A DNA stretch of 35,157 nt, taken from Alistipes sp. GTDB taxonomy: Bacteria; Bacteroidota; Bacteroidia; Bacteroidales; Rikenellaceae. A model generated the notes under the pieces. The model saw nothing but the letters and a program-made list of their open reading frames with translations, did no database searches and had not been told where the DNA came from. The stretch is taken from NCBI GenBank assembly GCA_017474235.1, contig JAFVIB010000027.1, forward strand, positions 1 through 35,157. Direction: 5' to 3'. Of this stretch, positions 1-8,199 are shown piece after piece (within the stretch, counting starts at the first letter, position 1; every line of letters starts with the position of its first letter). A program made the position numbers and the translations under genes.

Positions 1-1070
1 CTCGATTTTGTTATCTTGAATCATTGGATTACCGAAAGTGTTATACACAAAACCACACTCGGTATAAGCCGGAGTACCTACAGCTACTATCTCTCCATTG
101 AGTAATGCGGAACAATTGTCAATATCCACATTTGTAATATCTGCTATTTCAACTTGTGCTTGTTGCGTTGCAAGCGAGAATGTAGTCTGAGTAGAACTAT
201 ACGATATACCGTATTCGTTTATAGCATAAGCACGGACATAGTATTGTTTATTCAATTCTAAATTATCGACTTTTACACTATAATCTCCTACACCTTTATT
301 AGTGGTAGTTATTTTGTAATCATTTATCACAGGATTACTATTAAAGCCGTAAACAAAACCACACTCGGTAAATGCAGGAATACCAGTATCTACAATAGAG
401 CCATTTAATACAGCAGTTTTAGATGTAACATCAATATCATTAACATCTGCAATTGTAACAACCGGAGAAGTGGATGAAATAGAAAATCTAATATCATCGC
501 TGCTATAATATGTTCCTTGGCTATTTACAACATATGCTCTAAGATAATATGTCACATCTCTCTCTAGATTCTCTATCTGTGCCTGAAATTTACCTTCATT
601 TGTACCGGGAACTTGAACTTTTGTATTTACAATAGTAGGAGTAGAGGATGTTCCATAAACAAATCCTTTCTCGGTATATGCGGGATCGCCAATATAAGTT
701 ATCTCGCCGTTTGCAACTACTGACGCCTTTTTTGCATCTACATCACTAACATTGTTGGCAACAACTGATGGAGGTGTTGATTTTGCCATAAACGACACCT
801 GATTTGTAGAGTATGCAATACCTGCCTTGTTCCTTGCGTAGGCTCTGACATAGTAAGTTTTGCCAAGAGTTAAGCCGACAGCTTGTTGAGAGAATGTTGC
901 ATCTTTAGTAACGGTTGAGGTAAGCAGCTGTATAGTATTATTCTCATTAGGCTGTTGTTGCTCTGAATAGACAAATCCACGCTCTGTATATTCAGGATAG
1001 CCCACATCGACAATCTCTCCGTTAAATACTGCCGTAGAGGCTGTAATATCACCCATTTTTAGGGTGTTAA
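1..1070 (-). repeat. Tandem fibronectin-like protein repeats, about 300 bp period
   Basis: Four units within the partial surface lipoprotein start near 1066, 765, 465 and 160 on the minus strand. Each encodes about 100 residues with the same order of motifs: DI/DV, NGEI/NGSI, a GFVY turn, and YYVRAYA near the end. Some DNA blocks are nearly identical between units, for example the segment encoding TECGFVY near 40-60 and near 355-375. Repeats of this kind are common in Bacteroidales surface proteins and can change in number by recombination. Confidence 0.8.
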
Positions 1071-1713
1071 GAGTGGCAAGACGCTGCGCCTGACCTGTCG
1101 CTTTAACCTTGACTTCAGTGCTGCCGTTACCTGTTGTGCTGAGGACAAGAATAGCCTCATTAACACCGTCTGCAAGTGCATCACGGTCGATTTTTACGAT
1201 AATTGTTCCAGTTTTACCGTACTCTAACTCTCCACTCGCCGGCTCAACCTTATCAATCCAGCCACAATTGTTTACAATTTTCCAACCGAGCGTCTGATAG
1301 TTGTTATTTACGATATTGAACGACATAGTGTTGGTAGAGTAGTTACTACCGAAGTCTAACTCGTTGCGGTCGGCTGTAATAACGGCAGGAATACGCTCAA
1401 TAAGGATATGACACTCGGAGTTACCGCCGGAAGCAACCGATACGGTGTTTTCGCCCGGGTTATAACCCTCTTTGGTCGCTTTAATAGTGTATTTGCCCGG
1501 TTCTACGCTCTTGAATTCAAAAACTCCGTCAGTGCCGGTAATTGTTGTTTTGCCATTCTCTGTAAGTCTTACGCTTACAACCGGCACCGGTTCTCCTGTT
1601 GATTTATCAACTACACTACCGACAATATTACCGGTAGTCTCCTCGGTTGTGACATCTTCAGAACATCCAAAGAGAATTAATGCACATAAAAATGCAGATA
1701 AAAGTTTCTTCAT
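1..1713 (-). CDS. Surface lipoprotein with carboxypeptidase-regulatory, BACON-like and fibronectin-like repeats (partial)
   Basis: The frame is open from ATG at 1713 to the window edge: 571 codons with no stop, so the C-terminus is missing. The N-terminus is a lipoprotein signal ending in the lipobox LFGC, followed by the acidic SEDVTTEE, the kind of charge that marks surface export in Bacteroidetes. Residues about 30-110 form a carboxypeptidase-regulatory-like beta domain (GNIVGSVVDKSTGEPV). Next comes an Ig/BACON-like domain (about 115-210, containing FNIVNNNYQTLGWKI). After that are three complete and one partial repeat of about 100 residues, each with NGEI, then YTExGFVY, then YYVRAYA. 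It is the last gene visible in a six-gene operon and starts 21 bases after the preceding stop. It is probably a cell-surface binding or scaffold protein. The ligand is unknown. Confidence 0.85.
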   Translation of the reverse strand, partial: MKKLLSAFLCALILFGCSEDVTTEETTGNIVGSVVDKSTGEPVPVVSVRLTENGKTTITGTDGVFEFKSVEPGKYTIKATKEGYNPGENTVSVASGGNSECHILIERIPAVITADRNELDFGSNYSTNTMSFNIVNNNYQTLGWKIVNNCGWIDKVEPASGELEYGKTGTIIVKIDRDALADGVNEAILVLSTTGNGSTEVKVKATGQAQRLATLNTLKMGDITASTAVFNGEIVDVGYPEYTERGFVYSEQQQPNENNTIQLLTSTVTKDATFSQQAVGLTLGKTYYVRAYARNKAGIAYSTNQVSFMAKSTPPSVVANNVSDVDAKKASVVANGEITYIGDPAYTEKGFVYGTSSTPTIVNTKVQVPGTNEGKFQAQIENLERDVTYYLRAYVVNSQGTYYSSDDIRFSISSTSPVVTIADVNDIDVTSKTAVLNGSIVDTGIPAFTECGFVYGFNSNPVINDYKITTTNKGVGDYSVKVDNLELNKQYYVRAYAINEYGISYSSTQTTFSLATQQAQVEIADITNVDIDNCSALLNGEIVAVGTPAYTECGFVYNTFGNPMIQDNKIE

Positions 1714-1734
1714 AATAGTTTTTTATTATTGTTA

Positions 1735-3237
1735 TTACTCAATTTCTATAATCGTTATTTTGCTATTTTCGAGATGTGGCATAGCCTCTCCTATTGATGC
1801 ACCAATGTATGTAGGATCGCACACGAAGTATCTCTTGTTGTTATAGTCAATATAGCTTCCGGGGATGTCGTGTCCAAAATTTACTGCTGTTGCTAGATGG
1901 TTTGGATAGTGCAATAAGATAACATCCAATCCCAATAAATCCTTTGTGAGTAATGCAAATAATATTGCTCTGTCTTCACAATCGGAATATGGGTAGAACA
2001 ATGTCTCCTCTGCGAATAGTGGTTTTTCTATGCCGAATTGTTCCTGATCTGTTTTGTACTCAAAGGCTGTTTGTACAAAATTGATTAAGATGTTTGCTGC
2101 TTCAGTTTTGCTTTTTGAACTGATAGCAGAACGCAAAATATTGTACAATTTGTTTCGAGTACCATCACTTAGAGGAGTGTTTACATAGTATCTCCAATCT
2201 ATCATAGGGTAGTCACTGTAGAAATCAATAAGGTTTTTATTGACTGCAATATCAAAAGTTATATCAGGATACTTGCGAGTGCGCAAAGTGCGTGCTTTTG
2301 ACAGATTTGACTTTAGCTTTGGCAGAATAACTTTTTCAAGATTACAGAATCGTTCGCGAGGGAATTCTCGGTTATGTATGTATAAATTATTACCTTGCAA
2401 AGAGGTGTCAAGAGCAAAATATTCTGTGTCGTCTATGGATACTATAGGATACTGGTATATTGTAGATTCAGAACCCAATAGTACTATTACTTTGTTATCG
2501 CAGTACGCCAGACGGATCTTATAACCTGACTGTGTGAGTATGAAGGCTTGAAGTATGCGCGCTTCATTTACAGAACTTGCTCCAAAGAGAGCCTGTGTAA
2601 CAAACTCTGTCAGTTTTACATATCCCCAGTCGCATAACGATAGCTTGTTGCGTAGCTCCTCAACCTCCTCAACGAGCTTAAAATATTTGTCAGAGGAGAT
2701 AATATCCCAAACATCAGCAATAGCAGTATTGCTAACTTCTGATAACTTAAAACGATACGAATTGTCCAAATTTACAGAACAAACTGTTCCGTAATAATCA
2801 AAGGAGAACGCTGGTTTAGGTTCAGGTTTTGGTGTTGGTTTAGGCTCGAGCTTTGGCTCTGGTTTTGGTTCCGGTTTTGGTGTTGGTTTAGGTTCGAGCT
2901 TTGGCTCTGGTTTTGGTTCCGATTTTGGTTCTGGAGTAATCAGAGGCTGCGGAGCCTTCAATGGCTCCGTGTTAGGATCTTTAATTACCGGAGTAGGAGG
3001 CTCTGGTCGCTCCGGAATAGGGCGAGCAGGTTGAGATTGGAACTCATCCCAAGTTTTACGCATATATTCGGCATACTCCTTGTTAGCTTTTTTACGAAAA
3101 TCTTCAAAGTCGACTGTTGACTTTTGCTTGTATTGATAATACTCTTGCAGAGACTGCTTCTTAAAATCTTCAAAACTTTGAGCAAAAGAAGTAGTAGATA
3201 AAGTTAGCAATAAAATAACAATAAATAGCCTCTTCAT
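1735..3237 (-). CDS. Secreted transglutaminase-like (papain-fold) protein with KPEP linker
   Basis: 500 residues. A signal peptide (about 1-20, ending SFAQ) is followed by two short aromatic and charged repeats (SFEDFKKQ and DFEDFRKK, about 21-66). A proline-rich linker (about 70-142) consists of KPEP and KLEPKPTP units. The C-terminal part, about 145-500, ends in a transglutaminase-like core. The likely catalytic triad is Cys420 (YSDCEDRA), His447 (PNHLATAV) and Asp474 (VCDPTY). Members of this fold are usually cysteine proteases or amidases rather than true cross-linking enzymes, so the reaction cannot be named. The linker may let the enzyme reach across the periplasm or into peptidoglycan. 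The gene lies in the envelope operon, 63 bases after the DUF5683-like gene; that gap holds a perfect 12-bp hairpin. The family is clear, the substrate is not. Confidence 0.85.
   Translation of the reverse strand: MKRLFIVILLLTLSTTSFAQSFEDFKKQSLQEYYQYKQKSTVDFEDFRKKANKEYAEYMRKTWDEFQSQPARPIPERPEPPTPVIKDPNTEPLKAPQPLITPEPKSEPKPEPKLEPKPTPKPEPKPEPKLEPKPTPKPEPKPAFSFDYYGTVCSVNLDNSYRFKLSEVSNTAIADVWDIISSDKYFKLVEEVEELRNKLSLCDWGYVKLTEFVTQALFGASSVNEARILQAFILTQSGYKIRLAYCDNKVIVLLGSESTIYQYPIVSIDDTEYFALDTSLQGNNLYIHNREFPRERFCNLEKVILPKLKSNLSKARTLRTRKYPDITFDIAVNKNLIDFYSDYPMIDWRYYVNTPLSDGTRNKLYNILRSAISSKSKTEAANILINFVQTAFEYKTDQEQFGIEKPLFAEETLFYPYSDCEDRAILFALLTKDLLGLDVILLHYPNHLATAVNFGHDIPGSYIDYNNKRYFVCDPTYIGASIGEAMPHLENSKITIIEIE
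2825..2920 (-). repeat. 48-bp tandem duplication in the proline-rich linker
   Basis: Two adjacent 48-bp units (2825-2872 and 2873-2920) differ at a single base. Each encodes 16 residues of KPEP/KLEP/KPTP type. Because 48 is a multiple of three, gain or loss of units would change the linker length without shifting frame. Confidence 0.9.
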
Positions 3238-3262
3238 ATATGTATAATTTTGTTTAATTAGG

Positions 3263-3292
3263 ACTGTACGGTCAACCCAATGACCGTACAGT
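3263..3292. other. Perfect 12-bp inverted repeat inside the operon
   Basis: Arms 3263-3274 and 3281-3292 (ACTGTACGGTCA and its complement) are separated by six bases, between the DUF5683-like gene and the transglutaminase-like gene. On the transcribed (minus) strand no U-tract follows, so it is not a canonical terminator. It may stabilise or process the mRNA, or weaken read-through, and could also be a protein-binding palindrome. Confidence 0.75.
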
Positions 3293-3300
3293 AAATAGGA

Positions 3301-4161
3301 TTAAAATGTTATAGTTGCAGCTGCTGCAGGAGCACCTTCGTATGTTACCGTTGGAGCAAAGGCATACGAGCGACCGTTTCTATCGACTTTCTGCACTTTG
3401 ACATACCTTGCACCCGGCGCAACAATCGCATCTACAAGATTGTAAATGTATAGCGCAGCGGTGGCACCAATACAGATATTTCGAGCAAGAGCAAAGTTGT
3501 TTCGACGGTTAGCATATTTTGCCATAGCCTTTTTGTCATGTGTCATCGTAATCTTCTTTGCATAGTCGGCGCGGGTAACCTCTGTAAAGATTATACCACC
3601 TGCAAGAACAGCTGTTCCACCAAGTATCAATCCACCTTTCAGATAGCTGTGCTTGTGAAACTGTCCCCATCCGGGTACTATAGCCGAGCGCCACAGCCCC
3701 TTTGCACCGTATTTGGAGGTAACATATACATTGTCAAAGATTGGGTCTGCTGTTGTGCCGACTTGATAAAGAGTACTCATATATTGATGTTTCGCATCGA
3801 AATACTCATCTACAATTTTGGCTTTTAATTGAATAGGTTTACCCTCTGTTGTAATTACCTCAAAAGATTTGGTATCTAATTGTTCTTGAAATTTTCCGTT
3901 ATTATATGTTTGATGACCGGATATTTCATCTTTTGATTTATATGTAATTGTAAGAGTGTTTAATAATCCTCTATCCAATGACAACATCTGAAAGCATTTA
4001 TTACGCCCCATATCCAACGAAGCAGCTTCCGAGTCTGTTATTACAAATGTATATGTGTTATTCCCTGCAATAGGTTTAGGAGGCTTATTTAGCCATTGTG
4101 GCGTTTGCGCATAACCAGTTGCAGAGATACACAGCAATATGACTGCTAATAATACAACCAT
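3301..4161 (-). CDS. DUF5683-like membrane protein
   Basis: 286 residues. An N-terminal signal peptide (ends GYAQ) leads into a region beginning PQWLNKPP, which resembles the LPP20-like domain of the gene before it. The second half has the DUF5683 hallmark RSAIVPGWGQFHK followed by a glycine-rich hydrophobic segment (about 175-195). A second hydrophobic stretch lies near 228-245. The C-terminus has the FAPTV-type ending common in this family. The ATG shares one base with the stop of the upstream lipoprotein gene (TAATG), so the two are translationally coupled. DUF5683 proteins have no established biochemical role; this one is inferred to work in the cell envelope with its operon partners. Confidence 0.75.
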   Translation of the reverse strand: MVVLLAVILLCISATGYAQTPQWLNKPPKPIAGNNTYTFVITDSEAASLDMGRNKCFQMLSLDRGLLNTLTITYKSKDEISGHQTYNNGKFQEQLDTKSFEVITTEGKPIQLKAKIVDEYFDAKHQYMSTLYQVGTTADPIFDNVYVTSKYGAKGLWRSAIVPGWGQFHKHSYLKGGLILGGTAVLAGGIIFTEVTRADYAKKITMTHDKKAMAKYANRRNNFALARNICIGATAALYIYNLVDAIVAPGARYVKVQKVDRNGRSYAFAPTVTYEGAPAAAATITF

Positions 4162-4808
4162 TATTTTACGCTTTGATTCTTTCTAAACTCTTCTAACTGC
4201 TTGTTATATACCTCTTCCTCAAATTTTTGAGCATCAAACTTGACTTTTAACTCATCGTTCGAAGAGAGAGAATTGTAAATTTCTGATGAAATAGATTTAA
4301 GTAATTCCGGAGTTAACTTTACTTCTACACTATACTCCCAAATGTTGTCAGTTCTACTATATTCAGGAGCCTTAGAATAGCTAATGGTAGCGGTCTTGCG
4401 ATCAACAATACCTATAATCATATCTGATCTTTGAGTTTTGCTTGATATTTTATCCCCAATAGTAATATCTTCAGCGAACTCTTTATCAACGATAGAGAGA
4501 GTTCTGTATATGCGAATAGCAATGTTATTTTGAGCTGACTTTAATGCGTCTCGGAGAGCTTTAGCTCTGTCTCCACTTCTTCCAAAACCAAAGTCAATCA
4601 TTTCAACATTGATAGAACCTTGATTGTCAAATGCAGCTTGTGCAGCCGAAGATAGATTGATTGTCTGTGGCTGCTCAGATGATTTGTTATTTACTTGGGT
4701 TGTTTGCTGCCAAGTTTGATTGGAATTGTTTGTTGCCTGCTTTGTCGCACCACATGAAACAAGGCTCATTGCTGCAGTAATAACTGCAAATACAAAAATC
4801 TTCTTCAT
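4161..4808 (-). CDS. LPP20-family-like lipoprotein
   Basis: 215 residues. A lipoprotein signal (SLVSC, Cys at about 19) is followed by a Gln/Asn-rich low-complexity stretch (about 21-50). A compact domain (about 60-175) begins with an acidic helix and contains the GFGRSGDRAKALRDAL segment typical of LPP20-like lipoproteins. The C-terminus is strongly charged and helical (about 185-215). Proteins of this family sit at the outer or inner membrane face, and most have no known function. The gene overlaps the DUF5683-like gene by one base. Because that protein also seems to carry an LPP20-like N-terminus, the two may pair. Confidence 0.65.
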   Translation of the reverse strand: MKKIFVFAVITAAMSLVSCGATKQATNNSNQTWQQTTQVNNKSSEQPQTINLSSAAQAAFDNQGSINVEMIDFGFGRSGDRAKALRDALKSAQNNIAIRIYRTLSIVDKEFAEDITIGDKISSKTQRSDMIIGIVDRKTATISYSKAPEYSRTDNIWEYSVEVKLTPELLKSISSEIYNSLSSNDELKVKFDAQKFEEEVYNKQLEEFRKNQSVK

Positions 4809-4842
4809 AATTGTAAAATTTTAAAGGTTAATAAAAGTGATT

Positions 4843-5292
4843 TTAATGTTTGTTAAAATTGATTACTTCTTCTCCTGTATTGGGGTTTTCACGGGCTATG
4901 CTTAAGCTGATAACCTCGCCGTTAATTGCTACGCCCCAATTCTGTGTATTTGTATCTTTAAAATGTTGAAAGACTAACTCCAATTGGAGTTTTCCGACTA
5001 TACCTTCGCGTTGATTTTCAGCAGTCTTGTCAGTATCTACCATTGAGATAGCACTTTTTATCAAATCTCCCAATAAGATGCCCATTTTTAATTGAGCTAC
5101 GGAATTGCCAATATCGGTATTCGATAGTTGTTCGCTATAACGAGCATTAAGAGAGATATTATCATCTGTTTTGCTCGACATAACCATAATGCCAGAATCG
5201 GTCACAGGATCTGTTATTTGAGCCATTGAACACGGACTATCAGCTATAAACATTATAGCTGCCAAGCAACACTTTGATATAAAACTCCTCAT
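4843..5292 (-). CDS. Unknown small secreted protein
   Basis: 149 residues. The N-terminus looks like a signal peptide (basic MRSFISK, hydrophobic core, Ser-Met-Ala-Gln end at about 25). The mature part is polar and rich in Asp, Asn and Thr. It has one helical segment (about 60-90, VAQLKMGILLGDLIKSA) and a probable beta-rich C-terminal half. No family was recognised. A resemblance to curli accessory proteins was considered and not supported. The gene sits six bases after the 110-residue lipoprotein gene and 34 bases before the LPP20-like gene, so it belongs to the envelope operon. Confidence 0.6.
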   Translation of the reverse strand: MRSFISKCCLAAIMFIADSPCSMAQITDPVTDSGIMVMSSKTDDNISLNARYSEQLSNTDIGNSVAQLKMGILLGDLIKSAISMVDTDKTAENQREGIVGKLQLELVFQHFKDTNTQNWGVAINGEVISLSIARENPNTGEEVINFNKH

Positions 5293-5298
5293 AACATT

Positions 5299-5631
5299 CT
5301 ATTTATTGATTAGCGACAGAGTGATTGTTATTTCGAGCACCTCGTTGCTGACGCCTGTGATATTTTTGCGGTTGGGCTGGTATCCTTCTTTCTGAGCAAC
5401 AACGGTATATTGTACCGCATCAAGGTCTGTAAACTCAAAAGTTCCGGTAGAATCAGTCAATTTACTCTCTCCTCCGGGGGTAATGGTGACAGTAACACCG
5501 GAGAGTGGCTCTGCTGTTGCAGAATCTACAACAACACCTTTAATGCCTGTGTAATAAGTGAAAGTGTCTGTCTCTGTACATGCGCAAGTAATTCCGGCAA
5601 AGAGCAGAACAAGTAGTAGAAAGCGTTTCAT
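5299..5631 (-). CDS. Small carboxypeptidase-regulatory-like lipoprotein
   Basis: 110 residues. A signal peptide runs to a cysteine at about 16-18 (ITCAC), consistent with lipidation although the lipobox is not ideal. The rest is a single carboxypeptidase-regulatory-like beta-sandwich (GIKGVVVDSATAEPLSGVTV, then DSTGTFEF and YTVVAQKEGYQPN). The same module occurs in the last visible gene of the operon. As the first gene of the operon it lies directly downstream of the long structured leader. It is probably a small structural or binding module at the outer membrane. Confidence 0.8.
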   Translation of the reverse strand: MKRFLLLVLLFAGITCACTETDTFTYYTGIKGVVVDSATAEPLSGVTVTITPGGESKLTDSTGTFEFTDLDAVQYTVVAQKEGYQPNRKNITGVSNEVLEITITLSLINK

Positions 5632-5684
5632 AATTGGTAAATTGTTTTAAATTTACCATCAGACTCCAAAATGGTGGGTTACAT

Positions 5685-5937
5685 AAAAAAGAAAGTGTGG
5701 AGCCTATTAGTTTATCTGAACGAAGGTTGTGGAATGACCTGAACACAAATAAACAATACCCCACACCCGTATTGGATATGGGGGCAAACAGTGTGCCGCC
5801 ATAAGTGTATATTCCAATACAAGGTGACGAGTGTGTTGCTCTCCCTGTGTTCTGAAAACTTCCACATTTTCGTTCAAGGACAAAAGCTAATACACTTTCA
5901 TCTAATATGTTTGTTAAAAGACTTTTTAAAAGACTTT
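5685..5937 (-). promoter_or_regulatory. Structured 5' leader, copy A (attenuator-like)
   Basis: Between the promoter and the envelope operon lies a leader of about 300 bases with no convincing ORF. It is homologous to the plus-strand leader at 34481-34694. Shared blocks, in order, are: GAAAGTGT (5892-5899); GTCCTTGAACGAAAAT to AGTTTTCA (5853-5881); CAACAC near 5835; GGTGTGGGGTATTGT (5753-5767); AGATAAAC (5710-5717); and CTCCACACTTTCTTTTTT (5685-5702). GTGTGGGG (5759-5766) can pair with CTCCACAC (5695-5702). Just inside, TATTGTTTAT can pair with ATAAACTAATA leaving one bulged base. The T-rich tract directly after the closing stem resembles an intrinsic terminator with a structured loop. It may be a regulated attenuator or a conserved RNA domain. 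No known riboswitch was recognised. Confidence 0.75.
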
Positions 5938-5943
5938 ACGATG

Positions 5944-5973
5944 CAAATATAATAAAAATAATTGAAAGACAAA
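5944..5973 (-). promoter_or_regulatory. Promoter of the envelope operon
   Basis: On the minus strand the -33 box is TTTG (5970-5973) and the -7 box is TATATTTG (5944-5951), with an 18-base spacer. This is a close match to the Bacteroidetes consensus. Transcription should begin near 5937, giving a leader of about 300 bases. Confidence 0.8.
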
Positions 5974-5977
5974 ATAA

Positions 5978-6003
5978 AAGGGCTTCAAAAAACTGAAGCC
6001 CTT
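5978..6003 (-). terminator. Intrinsic terminator of the GH3 gene
   Basis: A perfect 10-bp stem (AAGGGCTTCA, 5978-5987, with 5994-6003) has a six-base loop. On the minus strand it is followed by TTTTATTTTG. It lies 20 bases after the GH3 stop and abuts the -33 box of the next operon. Confidence 0.9.
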
Positions 6004-6023
6004 ACAGTGTTATTTGACACCTA

Positions 6024-8141
6024 TTACTCTACGACAAATGGTAGGGTAGCGGCGATGTCGGCAGAAGATGTGCCGATAAGAATCTCGTACTCGCCAGGGT
6101 TGGTGGTCCAAGCGTGAGATTTGTCACACCAGAAGGCGCACATCTGCTTATCTACCTCGAAAGTTACAACTGCCTTCTTGCCGGCATCGACTGTAACCTT
6201 CTTGTATGCCTTCAGCTCCTTATTTGGACGCAGAACTGTAGGGTTCTTCTCGGCGATATAGAGCTGGACAACCTCGGCACCTGCCATTGCACCTGTATTA
6301 TTTACCTCAATGGCAACCTTAAGAGGCTTATCTGCTGTGAGGGTCTTAACCTTACCCTTGCTCAAAATCTTAGGCTTTGCAAGTTCGAAAGTTGTGTAGC
6401 TCAATCCATAACCGAATGGGAAGAGAGGCTTGATACCCTTCTTCTCGTACCAACGGTAGCCAACAAGTATTGACTCGTCGTAATTGACATCATAAGTCCA
6501 AGTCTGGAAAGCCTTCTCGTTAGGATTACCTACCGCCTTAGCAAGATCGAATCCCTCAGGGACGGTATCTACAGCAGGAGAGTCTGCAAAGTCACGCTCG
6601 ATAGTCATCGGGAGCTTACCAGAAGGGTTGACCTTACCGATGATAATATCACGGATAGCCTTCTGACCATTCTGACCCGGATACCAGCCATAAATAAGTG
6701 CAGCACACTTATCTGCCCAAGCAGACATATCGATTGCAGAGCCGGAGTGTACCAAAACAATGGTGTTAGGGTTATTCTCCACAGCGAGGCGTACAAGAGC
6801 CTCATCCTTCTTCTGCATAGCAAATGGACGCTCAGCATGCTCCTCATCGAATGTACCGGTCACGCAGATAACCACATCAGCAGCCTTAAGTCGAGCAGCT
6901 GAAGGTTTTTCTACGAATGAAACATTACCACCGAAACTATCTGTAAGTGCCATCATCAATGTAACATGATTGTAGCCCTCAACGCGTGCAGCTCCACCAC
7001 CACAAGGTACAGTGTCGAGCCACTTACCAACAACCAACACTTGACGGTCTGTAGAGAGAGGAAGAATACCGTTATTACGGAGCAATACAGCACCTTCAGC
7101 CGCTGTCTGATAACTTACCTCAAGGTGTGCAGGGAGCTTAGCCTCCAAAGAGCGGTCATACTGCTTGCCGCTATTGTATCGGTCGTATAGACCCCAGCGG
7201 ATGCAGGTTGCGATAGTTGGGCGAATCATATTCTCAATATCAGCCTCGGTTACAATGCCCTCAGCAACGAGGTCTGCCGGCTTCTTCTTGATATAGAATG
7301 CATCCTCACCCGGCATATCAAGGTTCTGACCGGAGAAAATTACCTTCTCCCAATCATATATTGAGTTCCAGTCACTCATAACCATACCCTTGAAACCGAG
7401 AGTGCCACGAAGCAGGTCTGTAATTACATACTTGCTCTGACCTGTCCACTCGCCATTGAGCAGGTTATATGCTGTCATCACTGTAGCTACATCAGCATCG
7501 ATAGCAGCCTTAAAAGCTGGTGTATAAATCTCCATAATTGCGCGCTCATCGACAATAGAGTTTGAACGGCGACGGTAGAACTCGGTCTGATTTGCCAAGA
7601 AGTGCTTTGCACAAGCAAGTGTTCCGGTGCTCTGCATACCTGTTACATACTCTCCAATAAGAGAGGCTGCAAGGTGTGGGTCCTCGCCGAGATACTCGAA
7701 ATTACGACCACATTGGGCATTTCGATAAATATTCATACCCGGACCAAGGATAACACCTGCACCAGCCATACGAGCCTCCTCGCCTACAGCGTGACCGTAT
7801 GTGTGTGCAAGCTCAGGGTTGAATGTAGAGGCAAGCATAATAAAAGCAGGGAACTGAGTTGTACGCTCGGCAATAACTACCTCGCTAGCATCGTGCATAT
7901 GCTGCCTATTTTTCACACCGATAGATGCATCTGTTGTGTAGATGTATGGCAGACCCTTCTCAGGTACGCCGGGGAAGAAGAAACGGTTGTGACCTTGTGT
8001 CATAGAGAGTTTCTCTTCTAATGTAAGAGTCTTTAGAATCTCATTAGCTTTAGCTTCAGCCTCCTGGTAACTCATCACAGGCTGAGCCATAATTGTTGTC
8101 GCAGCTGTCAGTGCGAACAAAGATAGGATTAATCTTTTCAT
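6024..8141 (-). CDS. Glycoside hydrolase family 3 (beta-glucosidase-like)
   Basis: 705 residues, secreted. A signal peptide (1-19, TIMAQ) is followed by the GH3 N-terminal barrel with the conserved KH (179-180) and the nucleophile Asp257 in VMSDW. The alpha/beta sandwich domain (about 355-550) contains the HSGSAIDM segment. A C-terminal fibronectin-III-like domain (about 610-705) ends PGEYEILIGTSS. The length is normal for the family. GH3 enzymes remove terminal beta-linked sugars (glucose, xylose or N-acetylglucosamine); the specificity cannot be told from the sequence. The gene stands alone between its own promoter and terminator, with no SusCD pair nearby. It may therefore act as a general periplasmic trimming enzyme. 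Confidence 0.9.
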   Translation of the reverse strand: MKRLILSLFALTAATTIMAQPVMSYQEAEAKANEILKTLTLEEKLSMTQGHNRFFFPGVPEKGLPYIYTTDASIGVKNRQHMHDASEVVIAERTTQFPAFIMLASTFNPELAHTYGHAVGEEARMAGAGVILGPGMNIYRNAQCGRNFEYLGEDPHLAASLIGEYVTGMQSTGTLACAKHFLANQTEFYRRRSNSIVDERAIMEIYTPAFKAAIDADVATVMTAYNLLNGEWTGQSKYVITDLLRGTLGFKGMVMSDWNSIYDWEKVIFSGQNLDMPGEDAFYIKKKPADLVAEGIVTEADIENMIRPTIATCIRWGLYDRYNSGKQYDRSLEAKLPAHLEVSYQTAAEGAVLLRNNGILPLSTDRQVLVVGKWLDTVPCGGGAARVEGYNHVTLMMALTDSFGGNVSFVEKPSAARLKAADVVICVTGTFDEEHAERPFAMQKKDEALVRLAVENNPNTIVLVHSGSAIDMSAWADKCAALIYGWYPGQNGQKAIRDIIIGKVNPSGKLPMTIERDFADSPAVDTVPEGFDLAKAVGNPNEKAFQTWTYDVNYDESILVGYRWYEKKGIKPLFPFGYGLSYTTFELAKPKILSKGKVKTLTADKPLKVAIEVNNTGAMAGAEVVQLYIAEKNPTVLRPNKELKAYKKVTVDAGKKAVVTFEVDKQMCAFWCDKSHAWTTNPGEYEILIGTSSADIAATLPFVVE

Positions 8142-8167
8142 AAATTTTTTTGGTTAAGTTTGTCGAA

Positions 8168-8199
8168 CAAAGGTAGACATAATTATTCGATTCTACAAA
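8168..8199 (-). promoter_or_regulatory. Promoter of the GH3 gene
   Basis: On the minus strand, TTTG (8196-8199), a 20-base spacer and TACCTTTG (8168-8175). The leader is about 20 bases. It is back to back with the promoter region of the MscS gene. Confidence 0.8.

Noticed and set aside
4843-5292. Possible curli CsgE/CsgF-like protein
   Set aside because: None of the conserved curli accessory motifs is present and there are no csgA/B-type repeats nearby.
5540-5764. 74-codon frame overlapping the leader and the first lipoprotein gene
   Set aside because: It runs out of frame through the lipoprotein coding region, has no family resemblance, and is not kept in the homologous leader copy B.
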